Part shown: piece by piece, positions 31,297 through 42,632 of the stretch | Position numbering within the stretch: the stretch's first letter is position 1 | How the letters are laid out: each line of letters opens with the position of its first letter | Assembly: GCA_934047225.1 (NCBI GenBank) | Contig: OW203984.1 | Span: 9,371,201-9,435,200, forward strand | Length of the DNA: 64,000 nt | From: Ypsolopha sequella | Taxonomy: Eukaryota; Arthropoda; Insecta; Lepidoptera; Ypsolophidae | Direction of reading: 5' to 3' | The notes under the pieces: model-generated | The model's input: only the letters and a program-made list of their open reading frames with translations | Database searches by the model: none | Told to the model about the DNA's origin: nothing | Program-made: the position numbers and the translations under genes

Positions 31297-32075
31297 TTAT
31301 TATTACATACGGCTTGAACACTCACGTGTGATTGTTGTTGACTATATGCCAACCGTTTCACCGATACAATTTCGGCATTATCAAGGCGAGTGTCGTTCTT
31401 AGGACGACGACGCGGCGTTCACCGTCGTTGTCAAACGGGCACTGGCGGCCGCCGATCGGCGAGCTGCACGCATTGCTCGTGCGCTGAGCGTTGGCTGCGT
31501 CGTCGATAGGGGTGGGATGGTGGATGCACTTGATTCCTTTGATTGTTCCAATTGTTTGTTATTAGGGGCGGTTATTAAACAAAACGAACTCACAACATCG
31601 TCACTGTCACTGGGCACTGTTCTAAAGTTGCTCGATCCATCGAGAACCGGTTTCCAAGACGGAGCCAGCTGCCAACCATGATCCCTGTTGAAGTTGGGAT
31701 TACGACTTATCTCGATGGCTTCGTGTATTTTGCGAGGAATGGTATATTTCTCCTTCACTAATACTGTAGCCTTGTCGAAACGGATGAAGTGGGTCGTATC
31801 CGAACTTAGTGCATGTTCAGCTACTGCTGACCCGTTAATGTCCAGTTTCTTCATGGATCGAATATGTTCAGTCAGTCTTGTGGACACGTTGCGCTTGGTT
31901 TCTCCTATGTAGCTTTTTCCACAATCGCACGGGACTTTATAAACTCCAGGTGTGTTGAGAGGGTCTCGGTCCTTTGGGGATCTCAGCCAGTTCCGTAGTT
32001 TGGTGGGGGCTCGGAAGATAGTCTTCACACTGTACTTCCGGCGAACTTGAGTGTTCAAGCCGTATGTAATAATAA
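31297..32075 (-). mobile_element. Penelope-like element fragment bounded by a 28-bp inverted repeat
   Basis: A 28-bp sequence containing TACATACGGCTTGAACACTC lies at 31297-31324 (plus) and again inverted at 32048-32075. Between are the C-terminal coding part of a Penelope-like protein and, downstream on the minus strand, a CGCCTTGATAATGCCGAAAT / CGGTGAAACGGTTGGCATAT segment of the type found at Penelope LTR-like ends. Penelope elements often insert with partial tandem or inverted copies, which can explain the inverted ends. The RT domain is missing. Confidence 0.75.
31399..32075 (-). pseudogene. Penelope-like GIY-YIG endonuclease domain, truncated
   Basis: 219 residues from a TTG at 32058 (open from 32076). 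Seen: KTIFRAPTKLRNWLRSPKD (linker after RT), then TPGVYKVPCDCGKSYIGET, the GIY-YIG signature with a Cys pair, then KRNVSTRLTEH, HALSSDTTHFIRF and PRKIHEAIEI, ending in an Ala/Thr-rich tail. In complete Penelope proteins this nuclease follows a reverse transcriptase and nicks the target. Here the RT is absent and there is no proper start, so it is a 5'-truncated copy. Confidence 0.88.
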
Positions 32076-32206
32076 TTTAGTATGTCAGCTCACGCGAGTT
32101 TTAATAATATTATATGACCTTTTTGTTGATAACCAAACGAGAAAAGACTTGTGGAGCAAGTATAAAATAGCAAAAATTTTTTTTCATACAAACTTGGACC
32201 ACCCTA

Positions 32207-32275
32207 ATCTCCAGGTATAGGGACAACTAGGTGTGGACAAGGATTTTCATTTATGTACAATATTTCAGGTTCCAT
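32207..32275 (-). pseudogene. OTU-family protease, N-terminal piece
   Basis: On the minus strand an ATG at 32275 opens MEPEILYINENPCPHLVVPI followed by PGD, running into the transposon at its 8-bp duplication (32207-32214). The rest of the OTU domain is at 24688-24270. The joined order gives the OTU GDGSC loop in frame. Whether 32275 is the true start or a splice junction lies upstream is unclear. Confidence 0.68.
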
Positions 32276-32604
32276 TGCAATATTAATTTTTACGGTAAGT
32301 TATTATTACACACATTTATTATTATTATTATCCACAATTAGATGCAACAGGCAGGTTAAAATTTCTTTTGACCATGAAGTGAAAGGGAGGCTTGTCAGTC
32401 TAAACCACAGAGTACATTATTATGTCTAAACCTCTCAGAATAATGAGCTAAACCTGGTCTTTTTTGAATGACATACGAGTACATAGACATTTCAAAATAC
32501 CTACATCATAGAGGATGCATATACAAATAAAACAACATTAGCCGCTTTATTTTTCCTTTAATATATTTAAAGCTTTACTTGATAAATAACCTTTTACCTT
32601 GATT

Positions 32605-32700
32605 TTTAGGGTTCCGTATCATTAGGTTCCGTGACCCTATTACTAATCCTCCGCTGTCTATCCATCTATCACATGGGTCTACAGCTTCAGCCGTTATAGG
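32605..32700 (+). repeat. 'GGGTTCCGTA' repeat fragment
   Basis: TTTAGGGTTCCGTATCATTA, CCGTGACCCTATTACTAATC and CCGCTGTCTATCCATCTATC: same family of words as 10425-10505. Confidence 0.6.
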
Positions 32701-32854
32701 TAGCGCGTAAATATTTTCACATAATATATGTGACATTGTCCCCTATAACAGCATAAAAAGTTCAATAAATGGAAATCCAAGGGGGGTCCAATTATTCGAT
32801 GTTATTTGTTTCAGCTCTATCTTTATAAAACAACAATTTTGGGCATATAAATAT

Positions 32855-33836
32855 TAGAGTTCCGTATTCAAAAGGTGCTGATTTGTTTGTCAGGCGCTAC
32901 CATTTTAGCGCCTTGTTTTTTGTCGCCTTGATGTTGCTATGTCATCTTTATTGTTGGTATTTACCATAATGATTTGGGGTTTCGTACCCATATTGTGTGA
33001 TGGTAGTACGGAACCCTTCGTGAGCGAGTCTGACTTGCACTTAGCCGGTTTAATAGCGACTTAATTACGAAATGTTGATATTTATCTTCTTAAATAGACT
33101 AAATATGTTTTAGGGTTCCTTACCCAAAGCACAAATTATTATAACAAAGGCTCTATCGTTAGAACGGTTATACATACAAGTACCTACAAGTTGAAAATTT
33201 AGGCAGACTACTTTAAAGTAAAATAAGAAATAATAAAAATTAGGGTTCCTTCCTAAAAAGGTACCGAATTGTTTGTCAGGCGCTACCGTTTTATCGCTTT
33301 GTTTTTTGTCGCCTTTATGGTGCTATGGCATCTATGTTGTTGAAATTTACTTTTAGGGTTCCATACCCGTATTGTGTAGGGGTACGGAACCCTTTATGCG
33401 CGAGTCGGATTCGCACACTACCATTTTTTTAGTGACTTAATTACGAAATGTTGATATTTTCTTCTTAAATAGACTAATATTGTGAATATGTGGAACATTA
33501 TAAACCACCCTTTTTATGGTGCCTTACCCAAGGAACAGATTATTATGACAAAGGCTCTATCTTTAGAACGGTAATACAACATACAAGTAAAAGTTTAAAC
33601 TTTGGGCAGTCTGTAGTAAATACTTTAAAGTAAAATAATGAAAATTTGGGTTCCGTACTAAAAAGGTACTTACCGAATTGTTTGTCAGGCGCTACCGTTT
33701 TATCGCTTTGTTTTTTGTCGCCTTAATGTTGCTATGGCATCTATATTGTTGTTATTTACTTTTAGGGTTCCGTACCCGTATTGTGTAGGGGTACGGAACT
33801 CTTTATGGACGAGTCAGATTCGCACTTTACCGGTTT
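32855..33836 (+). repeat. Tandem duplication of a repeat unit, about 2.5 copies of about 390 bp
   Basis: The block GAATTGTTTGTCAGGCGCTA ... TTTTTTGTCGCCTT ... TACCCGTATTGTGTAGGGGT ... CGAGTCGGATTCGCAC occurs three times (starting near 32860, 33250 and 33660). The spacer TTAATTACGAAATGTTGATA ... CAAAGGCTCTAT occurs twice (near 33060 and 33432). Each unit ends in the 'GCGAGTCGGATTCGCAC' edge seen elsewhere. Tandem expansion of a mobile-element fragment. No ORF. Confidence 0.82.
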
Positions 33837-34739
33837 TATTTTTTAGTTTTCGCACTTTAACTTTAACGTAGAATTTTTCGTTTTAGGCGTCTTTAATGCA
33901 AAGCAGCATACCACCAACGTCATCTATTGTCATACAAATTTATAGATGCAGCTGGAAACATACATTTTGTATAGACTTTGTATGGAAATATTAAATTACC
34001 AACCGCAAATAACATTTTTATATTTTTTTGTTGCAATGTACACTTAACACTTACCGCATACAAAATTTCAAGTTTGTAGGCCTGCTAGAACACCTTTAGA
34101 CTTTTGATGATGTGTCAGTCAGTCAGTGACAAAATAAGGGAACTTTGACTTGAGATATTTCGTAATCAAATATAGGTACAAAGTTGTAATTTAGGGTCAG
34201 AAGTAGGATCAGTAAGTAATCTTTGTTTCTGAAATTTCAGACTTCTAGCTTCACCCACAACGAAGATACAGGGGGGTTGAAAGTGCCGTGAGTTGCTTCG
34301 AGAAAAGGATGGTACAGCCGTTCCGCATTTTTTCTGCAAGACTTTGCGGGGGCACTGCCGTGCCCCCAGATAATAGTTAATACTTTTTCATTTATATTCA
34401 TAATTTGTTTTTAAAATAATTAAAAGCTAAAAAGGCTTTAAAATAATATTTATTAATTTTAAAGCTATTAATAAGAAATTCAAACCTTAATATTCTCAGC
34501 TCAATCTGTAAATTGACACTGTCAGTGAACGCGCTGCCACCGCCCGCGCCGCCCGCAGTACATTTACGAAAAATAACACAAATACATTATATTAACGTAT
34601 ATATGTACTCAACTGTCGCACCGAACAAAAGAAGAAGTAGGTACAGTTTGTTATGTAAATGGAACTTCAAGCACATCTTCTGCATTTAAATTTATTTCCA
34701 GCAAAAATTTACATAACTAAGAATGGGCCATTTAGAAAA
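33837..34739. other. No gene recognised
   Basis: 34140-34380 (GACTTGAGATATTTCGTAAT, GGGGGCACTGCCGTGCCCCC with an inverted GGGGGCAC) looks like a repeat fragment. 34530-34560 is a GC-rich patch. Nothing codes. Confidence 0.5.
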
Positions 34740-35338
34740 GAAATGCATCCGATACCGATACCGATACCGATATATCAGCGATATTTTTATTGCCGATACA
34801 ACGATACTTTTAAAATTTCGCGCTTCAAGCAAATACTTCAAGCAAGTAATGTAAACGCGCGTGTTGTTTCGTCTATTTCGTTGCAATGCAAACGAGGCAC
34901 GAACTATGTTCGGGGAAACCCCGCGCTTTATCCGTGTGTTGTCTCTACCGCTTTGGCCTCGCATATCCTAGTTTGCTAGATGCTTTGGTTGGTTGTTGTC
35001 AAAAATATGATGATCTTTAGATCTGCATACATAGTTCGTAACTAGATATGGGTTATTTATTACATTACAATTGTCAAATTTCGTTAGATTCTGTTCATTA
35101 GTACAGCATTCATCACTAGAATACATTTGTATGGCGAGAAGCGCAATGATGATCCCCTTAATAACTAATTATCTCATTGTAAGTCTGTAATTTCTTTATA
35201 TTAATTTAAAAAATATAGTAAACTTGTTTTTATTTTACCTTATTTAAATTCTCTAAGCGTATCGATATCGGTATCGGAATCGCCGATATTCTTACAAGAG
35301 TATCGTATTGACAAAAAGGCGTATCGATACATCCCTAA
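34740..35338. mobile_element. Decayed hAT-type non-autonomous element (GTATCGATAC ends)
   Basis: The left side has CCGATACCGATACCGATACC and the right side has GATATCGGTATCGGAATCGC and GTATCGATACATCCCTAA. The end CCCTA is the inverse of a hAT-like TAGGG start. The left TAGGG end is missing or diverged. The interior has a GC-richer block (34850-34970). The paired open frames 34659-34979 and 34692-34964 lie across it and have no motifs. Confidence 0.5.
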
Positions 35339-36904
35339 TTTAGAGGGTATATTCAACTATCAAAAACATAAATGTAAAAAGCGGCCAAATTCAGTACAAA
35401 AGCAATGCAGTATTTTCAGCTTTGGCGAAAAAAGAATTGAGATCTATACATTCTATAGAGGGTCCAAGATAGCCAAGTTCTATAGAGGTTCCTTAAGATA
35501 AATAAGTCTTAACTACAGAAAACGTTGTTTTTATTGGTGTCTAGAGTGTTTACTTATAACGCTTATACTGCTCCATTTAATGTTATATATTGTATAACTC
35601 TAATTTTTCCGCGTGTATCTTATTCAATCACTGTATACCAACGACATTATACAATGTGTAACAAAAAGTGTGGTCATATTTGAACAACTTGTTCAGTCAA
35701 AGGTACAGCTATAAATAAATAAATAAAATAAAATATAAGTTTATTGGACATAGTTAAAACACAACAGAGATTAAAATAACAAATAAATCCGCAGAGAAGG
35801 TAAAAAACATTTTCCAGGGGTCCCCTGGTCCCCAGGGGTACACATCCGAGTTTATAAATTTCAAACGCCGGTTTGTCCTTGATAAGTATATATCATAAAG
35901 TATTTTCATTTTTGCGCATTATAGATCTTTTAACCTTATCCTTGAGATTAATTTCACCTTACTTTGTGGTTTTTTACCCCTGGCAACATTTCAGTAAAAT
36001 GTGTTCCTAAAAAAAAAAACGTTGAAATCGATAAAACTGGTGTGGGCATTCTATGTTTTGAACTAAACCAATGGACTTACAGGATTTTGGAAAAAATATT
36101 TTGCTGTACTTATTTGATTTTGATCAGAACTGTTCTTAATTGAAGCTGGAGGTCGTACTCAGGAAAACAAAACGTTTATTAAAAAGGTTGCTCTGTTTTG
36201 TTTTGTTTTGCTGAGCCCGATTATTTGATAAAGTTTCATAAATAATAAAAAAATTGCAAATAAAATGCCAAACGGGACCATATTACTAAGCCCGCCGTCT
36301 CTACGTCTCTCACAGGGGTCTAAGCAAACAGACAGACAGACAAACGGACAGACAGACGGCGGAGGCTTAGTAGTAGCCCTAAACAAGGGCTCCATTCCAC
36401 CTGATGATTCCACTGAAAATTTCCTTCGGAAAAGATGAGAAAAATAAAAAAAAAATCCAGTAGTTTCCTGATATTTTGCCTTATCTAAAAGTTCACTATG
36501 GTTAGAAAAAAAAGATTATTATACTGAAATACAATCAACATTTATTCTTTAACGATTAAAAATACTAATCAGAAGAAAATACATACGCCAGTGCATGGAC
36601 GAAAATGGCCAGTGTAAGTATTTAATTTTGGAGGATTATTTGTGGAGGTGGAGGATACAGCAGTTAATTATTTTAGAAAGCATCTACAGGTTTTTAAATA
36701 TGACGTCAAAGAATGATTCTCAAGCACGGTGGTACATATTGCAAATCCTCCGTAACTTAACAGTTAAAATGATAATTCCATTTTTCCATTATTTTTCCTA
36801 TTATTTATTTGTCCAACAAATAAATTGAAAAATTTTCATGACTATATATGTATTTCCATAATAAGGATTTTTATTATTTTAAATTATTAAATTATTTCCA
36901 TAAT
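35339..36904. other. No gene recognised; repeat fragments only
   Basis: Contains a half-copy of MITE beta (35650-35708), a possible LINE tail at 35715-35790 (AATAAATAAATAAAATAAAA, TTTATTGGACATAGTTAAAA), and a GACA-rich repeat fragment at 36290-36380. The open frames 36159-36413 and 36595-36828 have no supporting motif. Confidence 0.5.
35650..35708. repeat. MITE beta, left-half fragment
   Basis: TACAATGTGTAACAAAAAGT then TGGTCATATTTGAACAACTT and GTTCAGTCAAAGGTA: a diverged left arm of the family at 46856-47118. The right arm is absent. Confidence 0.65.
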
Positions 36905-37135
36905 ACTAACTTATCAGAATCAGAATCAGAAGTCTTTATTTGTATAAACATAGGTAAATGGTTGTTTTGACATAAAATATGGTCCCATATGCTTTGCCAT
37001 ATTCGGCACACAAAAAATTCAACTTAATACTAAACAAAACATAAACTATTGAATTATATTAATTAATATTGTACAATTATTGTCTGGAAAATCTTTTCAC
37101 ATATAGAAAATAATTATGATTATACTTGGTTATAT
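36905..37135 (-). repeat. LINE 3' end with (TTCTGA)n tail
   Basis: AGAATCAGAATCAGAAGTCT at 36918-36937 is the inverse of a TTCTGATTCTGA tail, followed by a 3'-UTR-like TTTATTTGTATAAACATAGG. The arrangement fits the tail of a minus-strand non-LTR insertion. No protein remains. Confidence 0.5.
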
Positions 37136-37317
37136 ATATTTGGTCACTTGGTGCCCCTACGGAGCCGGACTAAACAGACAGCACTGACCGACAGACAGAC
37201 CCTTCTCTACCTTCACCAGATGAGAGCAAAAAGGTAGGTAAATGAAATAGGTTAAGAAAATAGGTTAAGTTTGTCAATTTATTGTTAACTCTATTTTATT
37301 TATGATATTATTCCATA

Positions 37318-37370
37318 TTCGACTGACGACGATCCCAAGTGGGTCAAAATATATATCGAAAATTTTCTTT
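37318..37370. repeat. Half-copy of the 162-bp palindrome
   Basis: TCGACTGACGACGATCCCAA then GTGGGTCAAAATATATATCG matches the right arm of 23429-23590. Confidence 0.65.
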
Positions 37371-37719
37371 TTTATTCAATTTCTACTTTAATATTCATAA
37401 GAATATGTATATATATATATAATAAAACGGTTAAAAAAAGCTTTAAAGTAAAAATATTTATTATCATATACTTATATAACCAAAGATTAAATCTTTGTAT
37501 ATAACAAGATTAATAAGGTACCATCTACGTTATTCGTAGGGTAGCATTCTACCCCTGAGTTACCACCACTACTAGCACTGTTAATGTTTCATTTGAAAAA
37601 CTTGGGATTTTAGGTAATCGAGAAAATCATAAAATGTACCTACCTACGCAAAATTGGAACTTTCTAGGTCTAATACATTATGAGGGGTTAAGAATAGCTC
37701 GAAAATTGAAATGGTTCGT

Positions 37720-38143
37720 TTAAGGGGCTATACCGTGAAAATTGACACTTTTTGAAGTTATTTATCTGCTCTTTTCATGAAGTTCCAAGTAAAATAAATT
37801 AGTATAACAATTTTGGGACCTTTTACTAGATTTTGGTCTATCAGAAACGCGATAGGAGGAATTTCATTCGATAGAAATAATTATTGAAATCAGGTCTAAA
37901 TTTACACATTTTTTGATATTCTGACAAATTAGGATAGCATACAGACTTGAAAAATATTTATTTAGATGGGTTTTAACTACACCTAAATTACTGGTTATGG
38001 AATTTTTTGTAGCTATTTTAGTTAATTTTGCATTAATTTAAAACCGACTTTTTGACAATTTTCCCCGATTCCGTCCCTTTCGCACTGCGGGTCTTTCTGC
38101 CTGGAGTAACGGGGACCTTTGCTAGCACGGTATATCACCTTAA
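37720..38143. mobile_element. TTAA-flanked MITE, copy 2 (424 bp, inverse)
   Basis: TTAA at both edges, ends GGGGCTATACCGTG and CACGGTATATCACC. The interior is an inverse match of 20836-21263 (GGAGGAATTTCATTCGATAG, GATTCCGTCCCTTTCGCACT). No ORF. Confidence 0.8.
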
Positions 38144-38314
38144 CGTGGTTTATAATGTCCGACAAATGTATTGAAAAATGTCTATGATGATATATTTCCA
38201 TAATAAGGATTTTTATTATTTTAAATTTTTAAATTATTCCATAATATATAATTACTTAGTAAGTATGATAACATATAACATTCTACCCCTGAGCTACCGC
38301 CGCGCCGTAGCACT

Positions 38315-39020
38315 AAGGCCCACTTGCCCACTTGCAGCATGTTCTTAACTCAACTTTAACTCGGGTTAAGTCAAAAAATAGAGAGTTAAGAAAAAGCTCT
38401 CTTGCACCAATCAAAATCTCGGATTAAACTAGGGTTAAACTAAGAGAAAGTCATCAGAATTTAACCCGACTCTCACCTTGAGTTAAACTCGGGTTAGCGA
38501 AGTAATGTTACCAGTTTGACTTAAATTGTGTTGTTTCCAATGACATTATACAAGGTGTATTTGTAAACATCGTCCAAATTCATACTTGAGCCTTGGTAAG
38601 TGAACAGCATCATGAACCAATAACGATTTTTGTAAAATTCACAAAATGCAATTTCGACTCCCCATAGTGATTCACTTAGGACTGGGAGTGAATTACTATG
38701 GGAAGTCGAAATTTCGTTATACGAATTTCACAAAAATTGCTATCGATTCATGATGCCGATCACTTACCAAGCCTCCAGTATGAATTTGGACGATGATCAA
38801 AAAGTCACCTTGTATAGATACTATACCTCATTGGTTGCAACTAATTACTTTATGGTAAAATCAAACGTCAAACAATCGCTTAGCTCGGGTTTACTAACCC
38901 ACTTCGATATTATCATGGTGCAATAGGACTAATGAAATTGTCGGGTTAGTTAACTCTTCCCTTGGGTTAGTTAACCCGAGGGTTAAGGATTTTTTCTCTA
39001 TCATGCTGCAAGTGGGCCTT
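38315..39020. mobile_element. 'GGCCCACTTGCAGCATG' MITE split by a MITE alpha
   Basis: Outer inverted ends AAGGCCCACTTG...CACTTGCAGCATG and CATGCTGCAAGTGGGCCTT. Subterminal TTAACTCGGGTTAAG-like words mirror GGGTTAGTTAACCCGAGGG on the other side. The left end carries a 9-bp local duplication (CCCACTTGC twice). A MITE alpha (38549-38814) interrupts it. Known type in Lepidoptera; no ORF. Confidence 0.78.
38549..38814. mobile_element. Palindromic MITE alpha, copy 2
   Basis: TACAAGGTGTATTTGTAAAC to AAAGTCACCTTGTA, TA at both edges; arms share CGTCCAAATTCATACT with the other copies. Inserted within the MITE at 38315-39020. Confidence 0.85.
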
Positions 39021-39524
39021 GTTTCATGTACACAGCAATAACTCTCTCACTCTTTGACACAAACTCACAGCAATGAAAAATTACTACACCTACACTACAT
39101 CCCTCTTACACACGTTTATACACCCTCACACTCACCCTGACACATGTTAACTCTCAACTGAATGTTCAACTTAAATCTAACTATGTTTAATATTTGTCCT
39201 TTTTTATACTAATTATTATGTATTTTTTTTTATTAATAAAATTTTCTGTATACACCTTCGATTTATTATGTGCTGTGGATTTCTGTGTGAGTAATAAAAT
39301 AAATAAATGTATAAAATTTAGGATTTTAGGTAATTTAAGAGATCATAAAATGTACCTACGGAATTTTTGGGACCTTGTGCCGACGATACCCCAGTTGCAT
39401 GAAACAAAGATTAGTTTGACGGTGACTTTAAATTCGTGGCAACCCTTATGATTCGTATGAAAAAGAAAGAGAGAGTCACTGAGTTGATGCATCACTTAAA
39501 TTTTACCTTCAAGTTGGCATAATC

Positions 39525-39770
39525 AATTCAAAATTCAATTCAAAATTCAAATTTATTTATTAGCAGGACAAAAACAAAGATTGGTGTTCTCTAGTCCCCA
39601 CAGTAGGATTCCCTGGGTAGTAGGGGCTAGCTTCCTTTACTCGTCTCTTACATAACTTTGGTGTAATCAAGATTATACATTTTAAAAGTATTAGAAAACT
39701 GACTATTATGTATAGATTACTTATTACATACAAAATATAAGTTACATTATTTATCAAGAATAAGTCAGAA
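39525..39770 (-). repeat. LINE 3' end with (GAATTTT)n-type tail
   Basis: AATTCAAAATTCAATTCAAAATTC repeats at 39526-39550 followed by TTTATTTATTAGCAGGACAA is the inverse of a LINE 3' UTR plus short-repeat tail. The minus-strand open frame 39560-39757 is not recognisable as a LINE protein. Confidence 0.5.
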
Positions 39771-41318
39771 TATCGAAAACATCTTGCAAAAGTTGCAAAA
39801 TATACTTTTCGCCCTCCACTTTTTTAAAACAGCAGCATGATTGACGTCGTATGACGTGACACGCGTCGGGGGATTTCACACCATGATGATGAATGAATAT
39901 GGCGGCTTAGGGCTCAAGCTTGACCGTTGTCGCGGTATTATGAGCTCGCTCGAGCACCTATTGTGTTTTATTGTACAATGATACCGGGAAACACACGTGT
40001 TCTATTATTAGAATAGTAATTAAGTTGCTGAAAAATTTTTATTAGGGATGGACTTGTGGGCGTGACCAAATGTACAGTACTCCCAAAGATATAATGCGCA
40101 TAGAAATCTATAGCCGAACGACCGGACGTACCACGTGACCTTATTGATTGTATATAAAGTGTAAGGAAATACGAACTTTGCCGAACAATGGCGAAGATTT
40201 GTATGGGCGTTATTACGAGTACCTTGGAAGTACTGTAACGCTATTACATTTCGCTATAGCGTGCCCACTCAATGAAACTTGTGAAAGCAATACTAGCACT
40301 GATTTCGTCATGGGTACAAACTCGAAAACGGAAATTTTGGCAATTCTATGAAGGTTTTTATACATATTATAGTTCAAAATTAATGTAGATTAGATTACAT
40401 TTCAAATGCGCCATTTGTATCAATTGTTTGATAATATTATCTAAAACAATAAAAACACATTCGGTTACACTTTTTGTACAAAACCGTTAAATTTACGATT
40501 TTTATATTTATTGTTTTGATATTATTCAAATTTACCGATTAATTGGTCTAATGCGGCATAGATCTAGATAATGTCAATGGACTTGCCTAAAATATTCTAA
40601 AAACTTTGACTAAAGTCTTAGTCAAAGTCTAAAAACATTCGATAGACACATTCCATAGAGATTTACGATTGAATTACAAACTGAAACATTTTTGTTCTTT
40701 ATTTGAAATAAGGCGAAAAAGAAACAAACACTTGCCCGTAAAAAATAATCTAAGCAGTAAAATATTTATTTATTTTCAAGGTAACCCATTTTCCATATTT
40801 TAATTAACGTTCAACTTAGATGGATTCAAATTTATTTTATATACCTACCTTCGTTCTATATAAGGGTGTTCAAAAAGAAAATTCCATCTCTCGAATCACT
40901 TTATCTTTCCTGCATAAGAATCAATTGTAACAAAACTCGTGCTGATATGCTTTAAATTGAAAGGAATAAAGATCACTTTAGCAAGATAAACGTGAATGAA
41001 CTTTCATAGAGTGTTCGACCGTTCGTCCCACATGCAAATGGCTGTATCAATTTTATTACTTGCTCCTCGACTTCTGTGTTACTTTTTTATATTTTGGGGT
41101 TCCGTCGTAAAACGGAACCTTAATAGGCTTGAAAATAGTATTACTATATTGCAATACTAGTTTATAGTATTGCATATATATTATTTAAAATATTATTTCT
41201 TCCTTATTCCTACATTTTTTTATTTTATTTAAGTACATATTTAAAAAATTTAATTTAAGTAAACCTAACCTTTATAATTTCGTTGTGTATTTCCCTATAT
41301 TATTATTTATTATATATA
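39771..41318. other. No gene recognised
   Basis: Contains an open frame 40148-40351 (67 codons) without motifs and a GGGTTCCGTCGTAAAACGGA repeat word near 41098. 39840-39960 is GC-richer (GACGTCGTATGACGTGACAC). Nothing supports a gene. Confidence 0.45.
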
Positions 41319-41470
41319 TGTAGTTAATATATATATATATATACACTTAATAAAATAAAATTCAAGTTATTGTGAGATATATCCTGGGTCCCAGGATAGG
41401 GCCCGAAATATATCTCACAATAACTTGAATTTTATTTTATTAAGTGTATATATATATATATTAACTACAT
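41319..41470. repeat. Perfect foldback with GC-rich loop
   Basis: Arms of about 65 bp (TGTAGTTAATATATATATAT ... TTCAAGTTATTGTGAGATAT) are repeated inverted. The loop CCTGGGTCCCAGGATAGGGC is itself palindromic. The loop-side word TAGGGCCCGAAATATATCT also forms the centre of the foldback at 59140-59690. Confidence 0.85.
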
Positions 41471-42632
41471 TTAAAGACAAACTAGTCAATTAATAACGTT
41501 TATTTATATTTATTATATAACAATATTACCTATACATATAGATTATTTAATTATATCACATTAAGATCGACTCTGATATTACATAAATAAATATACATAT
41601 TTCAATTTCAATAACCAATACAATCATAAGTATCAACATTATAAACGTAATAAAAAGAGTTACTTCTATATCCTTCATTTTTATTTAAAACTACACACAC
41701 AGGGTTCTGTACAAAGTAGTAAAAGAATATAAAATTTTTAAAACATTTACTAATGAGTTCAGGTGTGATGAACACCAGCTTTCATTAGAATGTATCCTTT
41801 ATGTATGTAATTATGTAAATATGGAACCTTTTAACCACCAAAACAGGTGTTTTAGTAGTTTCAAAGATAATGCATCGGTGCAAATTATACCCTCTATATA
41901 ATTTATTATATAAAAATTATCGCTTCGCTCGGCTCCCCAAATTTATTTACGTGTAAACCTAACACAAAACTCCTCGCTCCACTTCGCTCCGCTCGTCGTT
42001 TCACCTATTTTTGACTTTTGGTAAATATTTGGCCAAAACGGAACACATAAAATGCTACAGAATTTATTACCGTTACAAGTTTCTAGTTTGAGGCATTATT
42101 TTATTTTACTTTTTAAAGTTCAAAGACCGCAAATAAAAATATCTCTGTCTCGATAATAAATATGGATTAGGTAACCAAAACTGTGTATATTTAAAAAAAA
42201 ACGAGAAATTCTCAAGAAAAACAAAATACTTAATATGTTATTAGCAAGATACAAAATATGCGCACCAAAATGATTACAAATTGTGATGAGTTTTTCCTTA
42301 AATTCAAATCTTAAATTTCCAAAAGTGCTACCTGAAAATTTAGCATCACGCCACAAGTATTCTAAAAAACTAGACCGATGGTAGGCACAAAAAAAACACC
42401 GCCAGTTTCACTCGAGCACTTTACAAATTAAAACTGTGCAATCCAGTGTTAAAATATATAATAAAAAATAGTTTACCATTCTCTGCTCAGCACATCTCAC
42501 GCAGATATTTTGCACTTTTCCTGTTATTCAGCTTAAAAACAAGGTGCACGATTTTAAAATTGTGTATTTGGGTTCTTGAAAGAAATGAAAACCTTTTCAG
42601 CTGCTTTGTCTAAACTAAATGGTCCGGAGTTA
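41471..42632. other. No gene recognised
   Basis: Includes a CGCTTCGCTCGG-type repeat at 41915-42010. The open frame 42120-42356 (minus) has no motif. Confidence 0.5.
41915..42010. repeat. GC-rich 'CTTCGCTCG' dispersed repeat, copy 2
   Basis: TCGCTTCGCTCGGCTCCCC and CTCGCTCCACTTCGCTCCGC, as at 1700-1815. Confidence 0.45.

Larger units (their letters stand above)
24697..32206 (-). mobile_element. DNA transposon with 8-bp target duplication, filled with later insertions
   Basis: Inverted ends TAGGGTGGTCCAA (24697-24709) and TTGGACCACCCTA (32194-32206), followed inward by T-rich stretches and a shared CTCCACAAG word at about 24735 and 32150. The TAGGG start and 8-bp duplication fit a hAT-type transposon. 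Inside are fragments of its presumed transposase (minus strand), a LINE (25958-30988) and a Penelope-like fragment (31297-32075). Without these the element would be about 1.7 kb. The superfamily is inferred from ends and duplication only. Confidence 0.8.

Noticed and set aside
30935..31321. 128-codon minus-strand open frame as one gene
   Set aside because: It runs through a LINE poly(A) edge at one end and a Penelope edge at the other; only the part with the transposase-like block (about 31110-30989) is meaningful.
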